Below are positions 48,301 to 51,228 of a stretch of 64,000 nt of DNA, piece by piece. The stretch comes from Nannobrachium achirus (lineage: Eukaryota > Chordata > Actinopteri > Myctophiformes > Myctophidae), in assembly GCA_963921795.1 (NCBI GenBank), contig OY997645.1, forward strand, positions 32,610,382 to 32,674,381, given 5' to 3'. The position numbers and the translations under genes were made by a program. Below the pieces are notes generated by a model. The model was given only the letters and a program-made list of their open reading frames with translations, made no database searches and was not told where the DNA came from. Positions within the stretch are counted from its first letter, which is position 1; the number at the start of each line of letters is the position of its first letter.

Positions 48301-50340
48301 TTAGATCAATTAATAAAAACAGCAGCATAATTTGTTTCACTGAACTGTGCCGTATGTTTATGAACCAAGTTGTTCTGAATATATGACTTGACCAAAAGGA
48401 GATTTAGACCTTCATTAGCAATAAGCAGGTCATACAACTACAGTTAATCAAATATGTGAAGAACACAATTACATTCCCAATTACAGATAAACAATACAAG
48501 TCTCAAAAGATGTCACTTTGGATACATTTGATTATTAGAGCATATTTTTTCATTAGGTGTACCCAGCACATGATGTTTGGTTGAATTATTCGTATATAGT
48601 TAAATAATAATAATAATAATAATAAAAAATGCTAAGGCGAGTCACTACTCACCAATAACTGAAGCATTGAATCATTGACAGTGTTGCCCTTTGTCAGATC
48701 CTGCAAGCAGAGATTGTCAGGTTATAATTCATATAATAATAAACACCACAAGAAAGCTTTTGGTCTGGTTTAAATTGGGGTCCCTTTTTACAACTCATAC
48801 AACATTAAAAGACAGACAAATAAAACAGTACGATGCAAAGAATATCAAAAAATAAATTTTATTTATAGTAGGCTTTGTCTTTTTTGAGTTTCAAGTTGCA
48901 GCCACCTGTAAGTGACTTTTCAGAACGGTTTTAAAGGAGGATAGGGATTTACACTCCTTTAAGGCCATCAGTAGGGCATTTCACATTTTTGCAGCATAGC
49001 AGGAGAACGGATTTAAGCATTTGTTTGTGCCAAATCTGGTTTGGACATGATTTGTGGAGCTGCCTCTGGTGTTGCAATTGTGAACATCTCTGACAGTTTG
49101 GAAGTACATTTTGTCAGGTACATGGTATCTTAGTTTACTTGTGTAGTGTATCTTGTACACCAGGCCCATTGCAAGATGCTGGACACTGTCAGCTACCATG
49201 AGCCAACCCAACCCAAAATGGATCAACCTGATCATTTTGTAAGTACAAAATGATCAGGTTTAAGGTGCGCCGAGTGGTTAAGCAGAAGCCTAATAATCAG
49301 TTTGTTTTGGGCTGTTTGGAGCATTGTTTTTAAGGCCTTTGGGTGGGGTTGAACGAGTGCTCTTGCTAGAGTCTTCAAAGTGTTTTTACTGACCAGAAGG
49401 GCGATCCTCTGTAAAAAAAACAACTAGTTATTTGGTTTGGTTTGGCCCCTAGGATGCAACCCAAGGTGGTGATTTCATCTTTTCTTGTGATTACATTGTC
49501 ACCCACTTTGACTTCTAGGTTATCATTATCAACCTGGCTGAGAATAGGATTTGACCCAAAGAGGATGGATTCCGTTTTATCCAGGGCAGAAATAGTGATA
49601 GTTTGTTGACATTAAGCCAGGTGCAGATCTTATAAGTCAAAAATGGCTTGACAGATGATAACACATGTCATTTGTGACAGTTAACGTTGCAGACAGTAAT
49701 ATAGTTACACAAATGTATAACTCATCATTGTGGAAATGGAAATGTGACTAATATCCTTTGGGTCTCTTTCCTCCAGGTTTTAATGAATGCTCTGATGTCT
49801 GTCACTGTCAGTAAGCTTTGTTTCAGATACTTGCCACAGTACAGAAGTGAAATCATCAGTGCTACTTGTCTTTTATCCATTGTAACTCTAGCCGTGTACA
49901 AATGTAACCAAATGGACCAATTACACTCGTAGTTAGATTTTACTCTGATGATGTACACTGCCTTCCAATATTCCTACCCACGGTACAGTGTTCAAGGGAA
50001 GGGACTCTCACTAATTTCTACACGTTTAAACAAATGTCAAAAGCAGAATAAAAGGCAACTTCAGTTGTGTTTTTCTTTGCAATCAATATCAGACGGAGTG
50101 GAGTGGGTCTTGTCTGTCGGCTGATTTCACAGCAATATGAGCAAAAACCTAGTCAGAAAAGTCGCTAAACTTTACTAACAAACCATAGATGACACCACCA
50201 AGTTCAACAAAGACATGTTCTTATGTGTACACAGCACCATTTTGACTCTGAACTGTGGTCATAATCATATTGTCAACAATATAGTTACCTACTGCAAAAC
50301 AGAACCTTACCTCTATCGTTCCTTGTGAAAGCTGTATCAT
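641..50340 (-). CDS. rpa1: rpa1: replication protein A 70 kDa DNA-binding subunit, complete, 17 coding exons, 606 aa
   Basis: Large subunit of the RPA heterotrimer, which binds single-stranded DNA in the nucleus during replication, repair and recombination. Coding exons in transcript order (all minus strand): 50340-50311, 48700-48653, 48271-48193, 48004-47896, 47596-47508, 47424-47347, 45665-45545, 44968-44866, 43488-43420, 43115-42917, 41375-41239, 36381-36233, 19565-19433, 15547-15371, 13924-13817, 13533-13447, 745-641. All have AG/GT borders, and the total is 1821 nt including TAG. Start: ATG at 50340-50338, giving [10 protein letters not shown], which matches the vertebrate N terminus. 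The length is close to human RPA1 (616 aa, from memory), with the shortfall in the variable linker. Intron 12 (about 16.7 kb) and intron 16 (about 12.7 kb) are swollen by mobile elements. No frame break was seen, so the gene is probably functional. Confidence 0.97.
746..2116. other. rpa1 intron 16, proximal part: no gene seen
   Basis: Apart from the weak transposon remnant at 1150-1755, no coding, RNA or repeat structure was recognised. 2600-3179 is likewise unassigned. Confidence 0.5.
1150..1755 (+). mobile_element. Possible DNA transposon remnant
   Basis: AAGGGCCGTTTATAGTTACG (about 1165) and the complement of CTAGTGTAGACTTGCGGTCC TT (about 1743) give weak inverted ends AAGGnCCG. The interior has repeated TTACGTA motifs. 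No clear target duplication. Tentative. Confidence 0.25.
2125..2526 (+). mobile_element. hAT-like MITE, TAGGGATGGGACGAT family, copy 1
   Basis: Perfect terminal inverted repeats TAGGGATGGGACGATA and TATCGTCCCATCCCTA. Flanks CCCAGAGC and CCCAAATC match at 6 of 8, consistent with a decayed 8-base duplication. Contains a long hairpin at 2208-2289. No coding capacity. Confidence 0.85.
2208..2289. repeat. Hairpin module with core GATCTACAAGCTCACAACGC (full palindrome)
   Basis: Arms of about 40 bases: GCCAAAAAATAGCAGATCTA continuing through CAAGCTCACAACGCGTCGCA, then the near-exact complement back to GGCTATTTTTTTGGC. Other copies of the same core in this window: 12604-12650, 15680-15742, 20849-20886, 26866-26895, 30936-31013, 31616-31662, 33497-33550, 35629-35668, 36004-36040, 39087-39139, 39308-39328, 44601-44628 and 46525-46599. 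Confidence 0.9.
2555..2599. repeat. (AT)n microsatellite
   Basis: About 22 AT units just right of the hAT MITE 2125-2526. Confidence 0.95.
3180..3195. promoter_or_regulatory. Perfect palindromic X-box-like (RFX) motif
   Basis: GGTTACCATGGTAACC is a perfect 16-base palindrome matching the RFX consensus GTTNCC-AT-GGNAAC. It lies 3 bases left of the palindrome into which the Gypsy element inserted, inside rpa1 intron 16. Binding is inferred from the match only. Confidence 0.35.
3266..4185 (+). repeat. 5' LTR of the Gypsy element
   Basis: 920 bases starting TGTGACGATTAG and ending CCGTTACA. Contains about three imperfect tandem units of roughly 50 bases (about 3665-3832), each with GTGCGTGC-GACGTGCGG, possibly U3 enhancer-like repeats. 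Collinear with the 3' copy without gaps. Confidence 0.95.
4447..6764 (+). CDS. Gypsy Gag and protease region (fossil element)
   Basis: The predicted product begins [19 protein letters not shown]. It then has a 20-residue tandem repeat around [10 protein letters not shown], a long coiled coil (about residues 110-230), the conserved retrotransposon Gag block ([44 protein letters not shown]), a CX2CX3HX4C zinc knuckle ([13 protein letters not shown]) and an aspartic protease ([22 protein letters not shown]). The nested TTAA element begins right after 6764. Confidence 0.9.
6765..7404 (+). mobile_element. piggyBac-like TTAA-flanked MITE, copy 1, nested in the Gypsy element
   Basis: Flanked by TTAA (6761-6764 and 7405-7408). 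Ends are inverted: TTAACTCATTCTGTGCCA on the left and the complement of TGGCATTAAATGAGTTAA on the right. Just inside the left end, GTGCCAATCACG...TATACACGTGAT occurs twice (about 6773-6843), followed by an A-tract. The body (6905-7090) is related in sequence to 14485-14745 in the opposite orientation. No transposase is encoded, so it is non-autonomous. Confidence 0.85.
7449..10355 (+). CDS. Gypsy RT, RNase H and integrase region (fossil element)
   Basis: RT is shown by [20 protein letters not shown] and [10 protein letters not shown]. RNase H is shown by [15 protein letters not shown] and TDHSSLVW. Integrase has an HHCC zinc domain ([13 protein letters not shown] ... CETCQRYK), a DDE core ([20 protein letters not shown]) and a GPY-type module ([15 protein letters not shown]). 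There is no obvious chromodomain. Instead the C terminus carries three acidic repeats of about 33 residues centred on [16 protein letters not shown] and SEEFLGFP. Confidence 0.93.
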   Translation: MKELIDEMLAADVIEPSASAWSSPVVLIPKKNGTYRFCVNYIKLNAITYTDAYPLPTIQEILESLAGSVVFSSIDLNSGYWQCKMNPESQDKTAFVCAFGLYHFKVMPFGLKNAPATFQRLMEQTLGELRGQICFVYLDDIIIYSSTWEQHYHDIQAVLDKLREAKLTVNMKKSSFFQTSLKFLGHVVSAAGVQVDPEKTKAVEQYPVPTNLKTVQRFLGMSGWYHRFVPNFSRIAEPLNNLKRKGVKFKWTEECQRAFEILKTHLVSSPILGHPNFELPFIVYTDASDVGLGAVLVQQTGLGSEEVLAYASRSLNKAERNYSTTEQECLAVVWALEKWRYYLEGRFFTIVTDHSSLVWVLKSQRTTSRLMRWALKLQEFSFAVEYRKGKYNVVPDALSRSPGEIPYTVSPTCAIMQPSQKEAVKEIPISDDEIWKAQQGDVEIQELYQRIMEEGEVKVNETTFFTILEDKVYRLVTLPYKSSYQVYVPAILRPELLRQVHEDTLAGHLGRFKTYKRLQSLAFWPTMNRDVREFVQDCETCQRYKPECRKVAGMLQQTIVHRPWEMLGVDLMGPFPRSTAGNLYLLVFVDYYSRWVELFPLKKATAEIVSKFFTQEILTRWGVPDFLLSDQGSQFVSAVFNATCKSWNVGHKMTTAYHPQTNLTERINRTLKVMIASYVGDNHKAWDKNLPDFRFAINSAVHESTGVTPADLNLGRGLRGPLEVLLLPRNMDPDCPAYPKTAELSNMREFVEENLIKGRRRQKRNYDRKHRDIAFKDNARVWLRTHPYSKKETAFAAKLAPRWHGPYRVIQKMGPVNVEIVREEDGEGRKTVHVSRLKPCYPTAEEVEARERQRVCEIFEEDSDSEDFLGFPDSQEATCPKKEEEKAQRQRILKIFNEESDTEEFLGFPESQEVTCLKKEEEKVQYQRILNIFEEDSESEEFLGFPEESSELTSPRSRLFSRGGECDD
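10344..11263 (+). repeat. 3' LTR of the Gypsy element
   Basis: Matches the 5' LTR over 920 bases with a single base difference. The offset between the copies is exactly 7078 throughout. The pol reading frame ends a few bases inside this LTR. Confidence 0.95.
11315..11500 (+). mobile_element. GCGACCG repeat family, short copy
   Basis: Left end GCGACCGTCAGGTCGC and right end GCGACCTGACGGTCGC are exact inverted copies, and each is also a hairpin by itself. Followed by CTTATCTCCCGATTAGGGAG (another hairpin) and TCTTAC. Interior CGTTGCCCCTATCCATGCCA is shared with 27742-28436. Only 50 bases right of the Gypsy 3' LTR. Confidence 0.75.
12335..12725 (+). mobile_element. Composite MITE: CAGGGTTCCCACAC element carrying an inner CAGTGGTTCTCAACC element, copy 1
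   Basis: Outer ends CAGGGTTCCCACACATTC and ACCGTGGGAACCCTG with flanking CAAACA on both sides (12329-12334, 12726-12731). An inner hAT-type element starts at 12481 (CAGTGGTTCTCAACC), and its right part is lost. The same outer/inner junction recurs at 35520, so the inner insertion happened once and the composite then spread. Confidence 0.8.
12891..12911. repeat. Short (AC)n microsatellite
   Basis: About 10 AC units in rpa1 intron 16. Confidence 0.9.
13447..19565 (-). CDS. rpa1: rpa1 exons 13-16: DBD-C with zinc ribbon
   Basis: Exons 19565-19433, 15547-15371, 13924-13817 and 13533-13447. DBD-C mediates trimerisation with RPA2 and RPA3 and contacts DNA. The four zinc ligands are visible in exon 14 as CPSQDC and, 13 residues later, CEKC (about residues 471, 476, 490 and 493, equivalent to human 481, 486, 500 and 503). 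Exon 15 reads [18 protein letters not shown] and [12 protein letters not shown]. Exon 16 reads [20 protein letters not shown]. Intron 13 contains a complete hAT MITE, and a (GT)29 tract starts 63 bases past the exon 14 donor. Confidence 0.96.
14419..14878 (-). mobile_element. piggyBac-like TTAA-flanked MITE, copy 2
   Basis: Flanked by TTAA (14415-14418 and 14879-14882). The ends read TTAACACTTATGTTGC and, from the other side, TTAACACATATGGTGCCA. CTCGGGAAACTCGGGG followed by TTGGCAC occurs twice (14805-14828 and 14847-14870), next to a T-tract. The body shares CGGATTTCCAA, GGATTTTTTTGTTTGAAAGC and TTGCATGTTTAACCCCCA with copy 1 once orientation is reversed. Lies in rpa1 intron 14. Confidence 0.82.
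15251..15308. repeat. (TG)n microsatellite near the rpa1 exon 14 donor
   Basis: 29 uninterrupted TG units, 62 bases beyond the 3' border of rpa1 exon 14 (downstream in the gene's direction, read as (CA)n in the pre-mRNA). (CA)n tracts are known hnRNP L binding sites, so an effect on splicing is possible. Confidence 0.95.
15577..15862 (-). mobile_element. hAT MITE, CAGTGGTTCTCAACC family, complete
   Basis: Ends CAGTGGTTCTCAACCCC and GGTTGAGAACCAATG. Perfect 8-base target duplication ATCTAAAA (15569-15576, 15863-15870). 286 bases, non-coding, only 30 bases upstream of rpa1 exon 14 in intron 13. This is the free-standing form of the inner element of the composite MITEs. Confidence 0.9.
15871..17667. 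other. rpa1 intron 13 interior: nothing recognised
   Basis: Short open frames only, without conserved motifs; no strong repeats or inverted ends. 18152-19432 and 19740-20600 are similar. Confidence 0.5.
17668..17728 (+). repeat. Two-copy tandem duplication
   Basis: ATTGCTGTATTGACTTTGAC plus CTCTAAGGA occurs twice with no mismatch, separated by 3 bases. A recent local duplication in rpa1 intron 13, next to the LINE tail. Confidence 0.85.
17740..18151 (+). mobile_element. LINE (L2/CR1-like) 3' UTR fragment ending in (TATC)n
   Basis: AT-rich sequence ending CTAAATTTCCCCCTTGGGAT, AATAAAGG and then (TATC)n (18122-18151). This ending is typical of 5'-truncated LINE copies in fish. No reading frame remains. 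Assigned by its tail only. Confidence 0.5.
20613..20905 (-). mobile_element. hAT-like MITE, TAGGGATGGGACGAT family, copy 2
   Basis: Ends TAGGGATGGGACGATAC and CGCCCCATCCCTA. Target duplication GATGAGAG at 20603-20610 and 20906-20913. The shared interior (TTATTTGCCGAGCTGCATAT, TGGTACCA) is inverted relative to copy 1. Only one arm of the hairpin module remains (20849-20886), directly against the terminus. Confidence 0.85.
21308..21430 (+). mobile_element. Fragment of a TGGTTCTCA-type hAT MITE
   Basis: Starts CAGTGGTTCTCAAAACCACT and carries the AAGGAGCCCCCAAATTGAT, GTGACCCCCAT segments seen in this MITE group. The right end is not found. Confidence 0.5.
21606..21693. repeat. 88-base stem-loop
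   Basis: GTAGTCCTGGTTTC pairs with GAAACCAGGACTAC at the ends, and CTCCCCCT pairs with AGGGGGAG inside. GC-rich centre. Possibly a tiny MITE; no flanking duplication was established. Confidence 0.7.
23190..26428 (+). mobile_element. CR1/L2/Rex1-like (Jockey superfamily) LINE, 5'-truncated, recent
   Basis: One open frame from about 23183 to 26074, then a 3' UTR with a duplicated CTGCCCCTTCCTTGTATATA block, AATAAAGCC and a TCAATCAATCAATCA tail (to 26428). The frame begins inside the endonuclease, at [13 protein letters not shown], where full-length relatives have a longer N terminus, so the 5' end is truncated near 23190. No clear target duplication was found. Two older minus-strand relatives lie at 48890-49632 and 39391-39431. 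It lies in rpa1 intron 12, antisense to the gene. Confidence 0.88.
23204..26074 (+). CDS. LINE ORF2: apurinic endonuclease and reverse transcriptase
   Basis: About 956 aa with no internal stop. The endonuclease domain shows [34 protein letters not shown] and [10 protein letters not shown] (metal and catalytic motifs of the APE family, about residues 20-200). A basic, coiled region follows. The RT shows [71 protein letters not shown] and FADDSALL (the YADD-like catalytic box). The C terminus ends [16 protein letters not shown] ... AAAVHNW. No ATG is visible at the truncated start (the frame opens at ACA 23183, and 23204 is TTG), so it is unlikely to be translated as such. Confidence 0.9.
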   Translation: MNPKKLELIKGMFHDGKAKILSFSETKLDDSFTDASIEIANYTVIRNDRNRYGGGVCMYVHNDVNFVPRPDLHHSSLETVWIEVIFEHAKNILICAVYRPPDQNDFFELFDESLAKVDGTECHILGDWNVDILRKDAPMFKSFDGLCKQYSLTQLVTVPTRVTEHSQTLIDLVVTTDKSKVTASGAIVCGLSDHYMIYSTRKIHKPKASGHRTVVARSLKNYSSEAFNLKLAGVDFSPELQCTDVEEAWYGFKTKLTDALDDVAPLNTTRVKARQEPWYNSDIAESARLRDKKYDEKRKCCKKLKKKFNHDLKKHIEHLTAQCKRLRNQTTALVRSAKKNYIDDKIDEYKNNPRDLWKLLNNQLGLKSKTICHNINIKTDAALISDKGEVATHFNKTFTTTARSLVKRLVAPSGRYGEEFVNTFYKKLGVSKDSFKLSTVTTDEVFKKLSALPQHKATGLDKIPARFLRDSAATIAPIITHIINLSIEQGHVPQDFKLAKVTPLHKKGSKLDPGNYRPVSILSSISKVMEKIVYEQIARYLDENNLIYEFQSGFRKSHSTDTCLLYLTDQIKREADQGKYSGMVMMDLQKAFDTVDHAILIEKLKAIGLDSAAVSWMQSYLVGREQVVEINGTLSPPLPVSCGVPQGSILGPLLFLIYVNDMASACDCNLFLFADDSALLVSGKDHLQVEKTLNSELSKICTWLNDNKLSIHLGKTESILFGSNHNLKKVENFTIKVGDKVITRKNEISYLGCILEANLSSEKMTSKVIQKINQRTRFLQRIAPMVNFNTLKTIAGAIIQPLFDYGVHVWYRDAPQALKTKLQTAQNKLIRVLLNLPNQTHLTATHQLRVGWLRVDDRVQQLAMGLLYKIHYTTMIPKYLSKYFKNVKDVHNYNTRGSATDHVQPRVNSKKGSNSFFCYTTKMWNALPKAIKECGSLASFKIALKNHLQAAAVHNW
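27742..28436 (+). mobile_element. GCGACCG repeat family, long copy
   Basis: Left GCGACCGTAGGTCGC and right GACCTACGGTCGC, then CTTATCTCCCGATTAGGGAG and TCTTACTGGT. Interior includes CCGTTGCCCCGATCCATGCC. A block of about 47 bases (GACGCCCCCAGTGGAGGACC...) is directly duplicated at 28081-28127 and 28232-28278. Possible short target duplication ACAATG. The class is unclear: the terminal hairpins recall Helitrons, but the canonical CTRR end is missing. Confidence 0.75.
28836..29260 (+). repeat. Dispersed repeat matching 38088-38510
   Basis: Shares AAATCATTAAATGGA, ATTAACTTCTGAAAAGGCTT, CTTGCCACACGTGAATAATT, ATGGCCCCAAATAACTTTTA and GCGCACAGATTCACCGGGAA in the same order and orientation with the element at 37702-38892. 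Terminal inverted repeats of that element are not present here, so this is a partial copy. Confidence 0.75.
29261..30700. other. rpa1 intron 12: nothing recognised
   Basis: Moderately GC-rich at 29300-29560, AT-rich after. No splice-consistent exon or repeat border was supported. 31690-32830 and 34330-35180 are also unassigned. Confidence 0.45.
30711..31302 (-). mobile_element. hAT-like MITE remnant (GGGCTGGG family) split by a younger MITE
   Basis: Left part CACGCTTATGAACTCGAC and right part GGTATTGCGGTTATTGCACC, ending CAGCCCTA, match the complete copy at 35187-35342. It is interrupted by the element at 30751-31252, which duplicated CATTACA within it. This gives a relative age order. Confidence 0.65.
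30751..31252 (+). mobile_element. hAT MITE, CAGGGGTTCCCAAA family
   Basis: Ends CAGGGGTTCCCAAAAG and CTTTGAAAACCCCTG. Target duplication CATTACAC/CATTACAA (30743-30750, 31253-31260; 7 of 8). Interior has GGCACCCC repeats near both ends and a hairpin module (30936-31013) whose arms read AAGCACACAACGCC, a variant of the core. Confidence 0.88.
31413..31680 (+). mobile_element. MITE fragment, TAGGGCTGTCACGATT family
   Basis: Starts TAGGGCTGTCACGATTATGA, with a hairpin module at 31616-31662. The right end is not identified. The same end reappears inverted at 36084. Confidence 0.6.
32838..32948. repeat. 111-base stem-loop
   Basis: TGTGCCAACC...GCCACTTTGTAAAACCACTT GGCA pairs with TGCC AAGTGGTTTTACAAAGTGGC...GGTTGGCACA. 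The stem is about 37 bases with a single mismatch region, and the loop contains a further GTGCCAAGTTAACC. Precursor-miRNA-like folding is possible but not established. Confidence 0.75.
33355..33736 (+). mobile_element. hAT MITE, CTCTTCAACAGGGGGTCC family, complete
   Basis: Starts CAAGGCTCTTCAACAGG and ends AACATTGAAGACCCCTG. Perfect 8-base target duplication GCATAGAC (33347-33354, 33737-33744). Contains a hairpin module (33497-33550) with a collapsed right arm. Confidence 0.88.
33929..34170 (-). mobile_element. hAT MITE, same family as 33355-33736, truncated
   Basis: CAGAAGTCTTCAACATTTTC, GGCCAAGGACCCCTTAGTTG and TAGTTTCATCATTTGACAGC are the complement of the preceding copy. The distal end is missing. 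Together the two copies form a spaced inverted pair. Confidence 0.7.
35187..35342 (+). mobile_element. hAT-like MITE, TAGGGCTGGG family, complete short copy
   Basis: Ends TAGGGCTGGGGCGGTATGG and ATTGCACCCAGCTCTG. Perfect 8-base target duplication TATGTAAA (35179-35186, 35343-35350). 156 bases. Confidence 0.82.
35370..35849 (+). mobile_element. Composite MITE, copy 2
   Basis: Same outer ends (CAGGGTTCCCACACATC, CCGTGGGAACCCTG), flanked by AATATT (35364-35369, 35850-35855). The inner element starts at 35520. This copy keeps the right arm of the hairpin module (35629-35668), whereas copy 1 keeps the left arm. Lies in rpa1 intron 12. Confidence 0.8.
35960..36084 (-). mobile_element. MITE fragment, TAGGGCTGTCACGATT family
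   Basis: Ends GTTAGAATCGTGACAGCCCTA, the complement of the family start at 31413. Carries a diverged hairpin-module arm (36004-36040). Confidence 0.55.
36233..41375 (-). CDS. rpa1: rpa1 exons 11-12: DBD-B
   Basis: Exons 41375-41239 ([19 protein letters not shown] ... [10 protein letters not shown]) and 36381-36233 ([18 protein letters not shown] ... [13 protein letters not shown]). Both stacking aromatics of DBD-B are kept: Trp at about residue 351 (human W361) and Phe at about 376 in [10 protein letters not shown] (human F386). The last Trp codon is split across intron 12. The intron between these two exons carries the 103-base palindrome and several repeats. Confidence 0.95.
36623..36676 (-). 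mobile_element. Fragment of the CAGTGGTTCTCAACC MITE family
   Basis: GTTAAAATATGATTTTTATG through GGCCTGAAAAGTTTGAGAACCACTG matches the end of the complete copy at 15577-15862. Confidence 0.65.
37577..37679. repeat. 103-base near-perfect palindrome
   Basis: GGACATTATGCTCTGATAAT through GTCCTGTGTTAGGGGGT is mirrored exactly by ACCCCCTAACACAGGAC and ATTATCAGAGCATAATGTCC. The loop is itself dyadic (TCGGACGAGGCGAAGCCGAG-TCCGA). Outer TTTACC/GGTAAA extend the symmetry. Lies in rpa1 intron 11. Confidence 0.9.
37702..38892 (+). mobile_element. Putative 1.2 kb non-autonomous DNA element with 15-base inverted ends
   Basis: TTCTACCACTTTTTC (37702-37716) and GAAAAAGTGGTAGAA (38878-38892) are perfect complements. 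Inside, TATTTCCCGGTGAATCTGTG (about 37892-37911) recurs inverted near 38463-38488. The stretch 38088-38510 is repeated at 28836-29260. No reading frame of note. Classification uncertain. Confidence 0.6.
39005..39370 (+). repeat. Diverged direct duplication carrying hairpin-module arms
   Basis: Two related segments (about 39020-39180 and 39245-39370) share AAGTAAAAGTACTC, ATATCATTCTCGCA and CAGATCGGCTAGTTT, then AACAGCCAAGGTATA. The first contains a palindrome around CACAATTGTG (39106-39127 overall); the second has only one arm. Confidence 0.65.
39391..39431 (-). mobile_element. Very short 3'-end fragment of the LINE at 23190-26428
   Basis: The complement matches the last ~40 bases of the intact LINE (TTTTCCTATGCAAACTTCTA, AATAAA, TCAATCAATCAA). 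It is a severely 5'-truncated retroposition product, as expected of target-primed reverse transcription. Confidence 0.7.
39788..39842. repeat. (TGTC)n microsatellite
   Basis: About 13 tetranucleotide units with two TGCC interruptions. Confidence 0.92.
41041..41165 (+). mobile_element. SINE-like tail (GCGTCTGCTAAATG type)
   Basis: Ends GAGCGTCTGCTAAATGCCTA AATTGT, a tail very common in fish genomes. A second, shorter example lies at 40062-40100 (GAGCGTCTGCTAAATGCC, AAATTGTAAATTGTAAA). The 5' limits are not defined. Confidence 0.45.
42311..42412. repeat. 102-base stem-loop with a perfect central palindrome
   Basis: GACCTTCGGG...GCTCCAGAAAA pairs with TTTTCTGGAGCCCGAAGGTC. At the centre AAAAGTGATG-A-GTCATCACTTTT is a near-perfect dyad (42355-42377). 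Lies in rpa1 intron 10. Confidence 0.7.
42917..44968 (-). CDS. rpa1: rpa1 exons 8-10: DBD-A and start of DBD-B
   Basis: Exons 44968-44866, 43488-43420 and 43115-42917, residues about 185-308. Recognisable blocks are [35 protein letters not shown] and [16 protein letters not shown]. This OB fold is the tight ssDNA-binding core. The aromatic near human F238 is kept (Phe in VTGF). The position matching human F269 is Tyr (KQYCTLKND), which is still aromatic and so plausibly able to stack on bases. Intron 8 contains a TTAA-flanked transposon (43779-44448). Confidence 0.95.
43779..44448 (-). mobile_element. piggyBac-like TTAA-flanked element, copy 3
   Basis: Flanked by TTAA (43775-43778 and 44449-44452). 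Left end TTAACTCATACAGTGCC closely matches copy 1 (TTAACTCATTCTGTGCC). The right end read inward is TTAACCCTTGCAGTGCC. Inside it, GGGATAGGCAC preceded by a CCGAAC-nn-GTTCGG palindrome occurs twice (44190-44212 and 44418-44440). The body is not obviously shared with copies 1 and 2. No long reading frame. Located in rpa1 intron 8. Confidence 0.72.
44731..44820. repeat. (TATG)n / (TA)n compound microsatellite
   Basis: TATG/CATG tetranucleotides passing into TATATATA and AGATAGATA, about 45 bases from the rpa1 exon 8 donor (44866). Confidence 0.92.
45545..47424 (-). CDS. rpa1: rpa1 exons 6-7: flexible linker and start of DBD-A
   Basis: Exon 6 (47424-47347) encodes a Pro/Gln-rich segment ([21 protein letters not shown]). 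Exon 7 (45665-45545) continues the linker and ends with [14 protein letters not shown], the conserved entry into DNA-binding domain A. The Pro-rich stretch and the QPQNG block resemble the human linker but are shorter, which accounts for most of the length difference from human RPA1. Residues about 119-185. Confidence 0.93.
45700..47340. other. rpa1 intron 6: only a hairpin module recognised
   Basis: Contains the stand-alone hairpin at 46525-46599 and a tRNA-head-like GGCTCGGGTGGCGCAATGGT at 47186-47205. No other supported feature. Confidence 0.5.
46525..46599. repeat. Hairpin module, stand-alone copy
   Basis: TCAAAAATAGCAGATCTACA plus AGCTCGCAGCGCG, a 7-base loop, then the complement to GCTATTTTTCA. 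Same core as 2208-2289, with copy-specific changes (CGCAGCGCG) present in both arms. No host transposon ends were recognised around it. Confidence 0.85.
47508..50340 (-). CDS. rpa1: rpa1 exons 1-5: N-terminal DBD-F domain
   Basis: Encodes residues 1 to about 118, the OB fold that in RPA1 recruits partner proteins such as p53, ATRIP and RAD9 through a basic cleft (family knowledge). Visible segments are [60 protein letters not shown] and [17 protein letters not shown]. They align with human MQKGDTNIKP, YRLLMSDGLNTLS and VVILMELEVL. Exons: 50340-50311, 48700-48653, 48271-48193, 48004-47896, 47596-47508. A 14-base-flanked retroposon lies in intron 4. Confidence 0.95.
47714..47849 (+). mobile_element. 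Short retroposon (GCCGAAACGTTGG repeat) with 14-base target duplication
   Basis: Flanked by AGCTATTAAATGTA at 47700-47713 and 47850-47863. Contains CCTGAAAAAGGCAGC, TGCCGAAACGTTGG and CAATAAACTTTGGCAC, a motif set seen in many animal SINE/LINE 5' regions. Family not assigned. Lies in rpa1 intron 4, close to the exon 4 donor. Confidence 0.7.
48603..48626. repeat. (ATA)n microsatellite
   Basis: About 7-8 trinucleotide units in rpa1 intron 2, 27 bases from the exon 2 donor. Confidence 0.9.
48890..49632 (-). mobile_element. Degenerate 3' fragment of the same LINE clade
   Basis: The minus strand encodes [24 protein letters not shown] and [17 protein letters not shown], which align with [24 protein letters not shown] and [17 protein letters not shown] of the intact copy. 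Homology runs from about the CTWLNDNKL region to the C terminus, with several frame breaks. A tRNA-head-like insert (GGTGCGCCGAGTGGTTAAGC, 49264-49283) interrupts it. An old copy in rpa1 intron 1. Confidence 0.8.
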
Positions 50341-50560
50341 ATCTGCAGAGCTTTTCTTAAATTGAGTACAAGAATTGTTTAATCTAAAACAGTGGCGTGT
50401 TTGAACAGAAGAGCTCCAGAACAGTGCCTGCTACTCGGGTTGTTGTCTCTCGGTGTGTGTGGCGCCAATGCTAGTACAAACCCGCCAAAGAAAAGCACTG
50501 CTCAAGCTTCCGTTTTCCGGTCACAGACCTGGAATCAGTTAACGGCGTTTTCTTAGTGCT
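50341..50560 (-). promoter_or_regulatory. rpa1: rpa1 5' UTR and core promoter region with an E2F-like site
   Basis: Immediately upstream of the rpa1 ATG. The minus strand contains CTTTGGCGGG (50481-50490), a good match to an E2F site, which fits the known S-phase regulation of RPA1. A CCAAT-like GCGCCAATG lies at 50462-50470 on the plus strand. The transcription start is not visible from sequence alone. Confidence 0.55.
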
Positions 50561-51228
50561 ACAAGCATGGATACACACTGCCACAGATCTGACTTGAGAC
50601 CAGTTCATCCATAGTAGGGCAGGGGCAAGTGCGTACTGCGTAGAGTTACGAATGCGTGGTGTGGTGGTGTGTCACCGCGTTACGCCACATACGTCACATG
50701 GCTCTGCTACTCCGACCGATACTCTGAGTATCATACTCATACTATTTATTATGCCAAATTAATATGTGAGACTTTTTAGTACGTCCAGAAAGTTAGTAGA
50801 GCCCAGTAGGTTGGTAATGCAACTGTGGACGCCGGCTACGCTGCTATGAATGGACCACGAGCCACGATGGAACAACTCAGTGGAGGAAAGTATGGCCAGA
50901 TATGGGGTTGAACCAGAGCCTTGTACATACAGTCAGAGAGAGTCGTGTAGTACCTCTACTTTGTCACAAGATGGGGCAATTAATGAGAAATGGGAAAATT
51001 AAGCATAGCTTCAGGTGTTTTTCCTCATGTTAACGAAATAAAACATGTCTCGTTTATTATGAGTATACTAACGTAAATGGGAATGTTGTTAAGTTAATTG
51101 AACTTGAATACATTTTCTTTGGAATTTAAAACAAATTTAGTTAGCAAACGTTTTACATTCATGCCAGCAAGTTTGCTAATATCTACGTTTGTAATATTTA
51201 GCCTAAAATAAAAATGAAATATTTGAAA
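50561..51228. other. Intergenic, rpa1 upstream region: nothing recognised
   Basis: Between the rpa1 promoter and a hAT MITE. No CpG-rich block or reading frame of note. Confidence 0.5.
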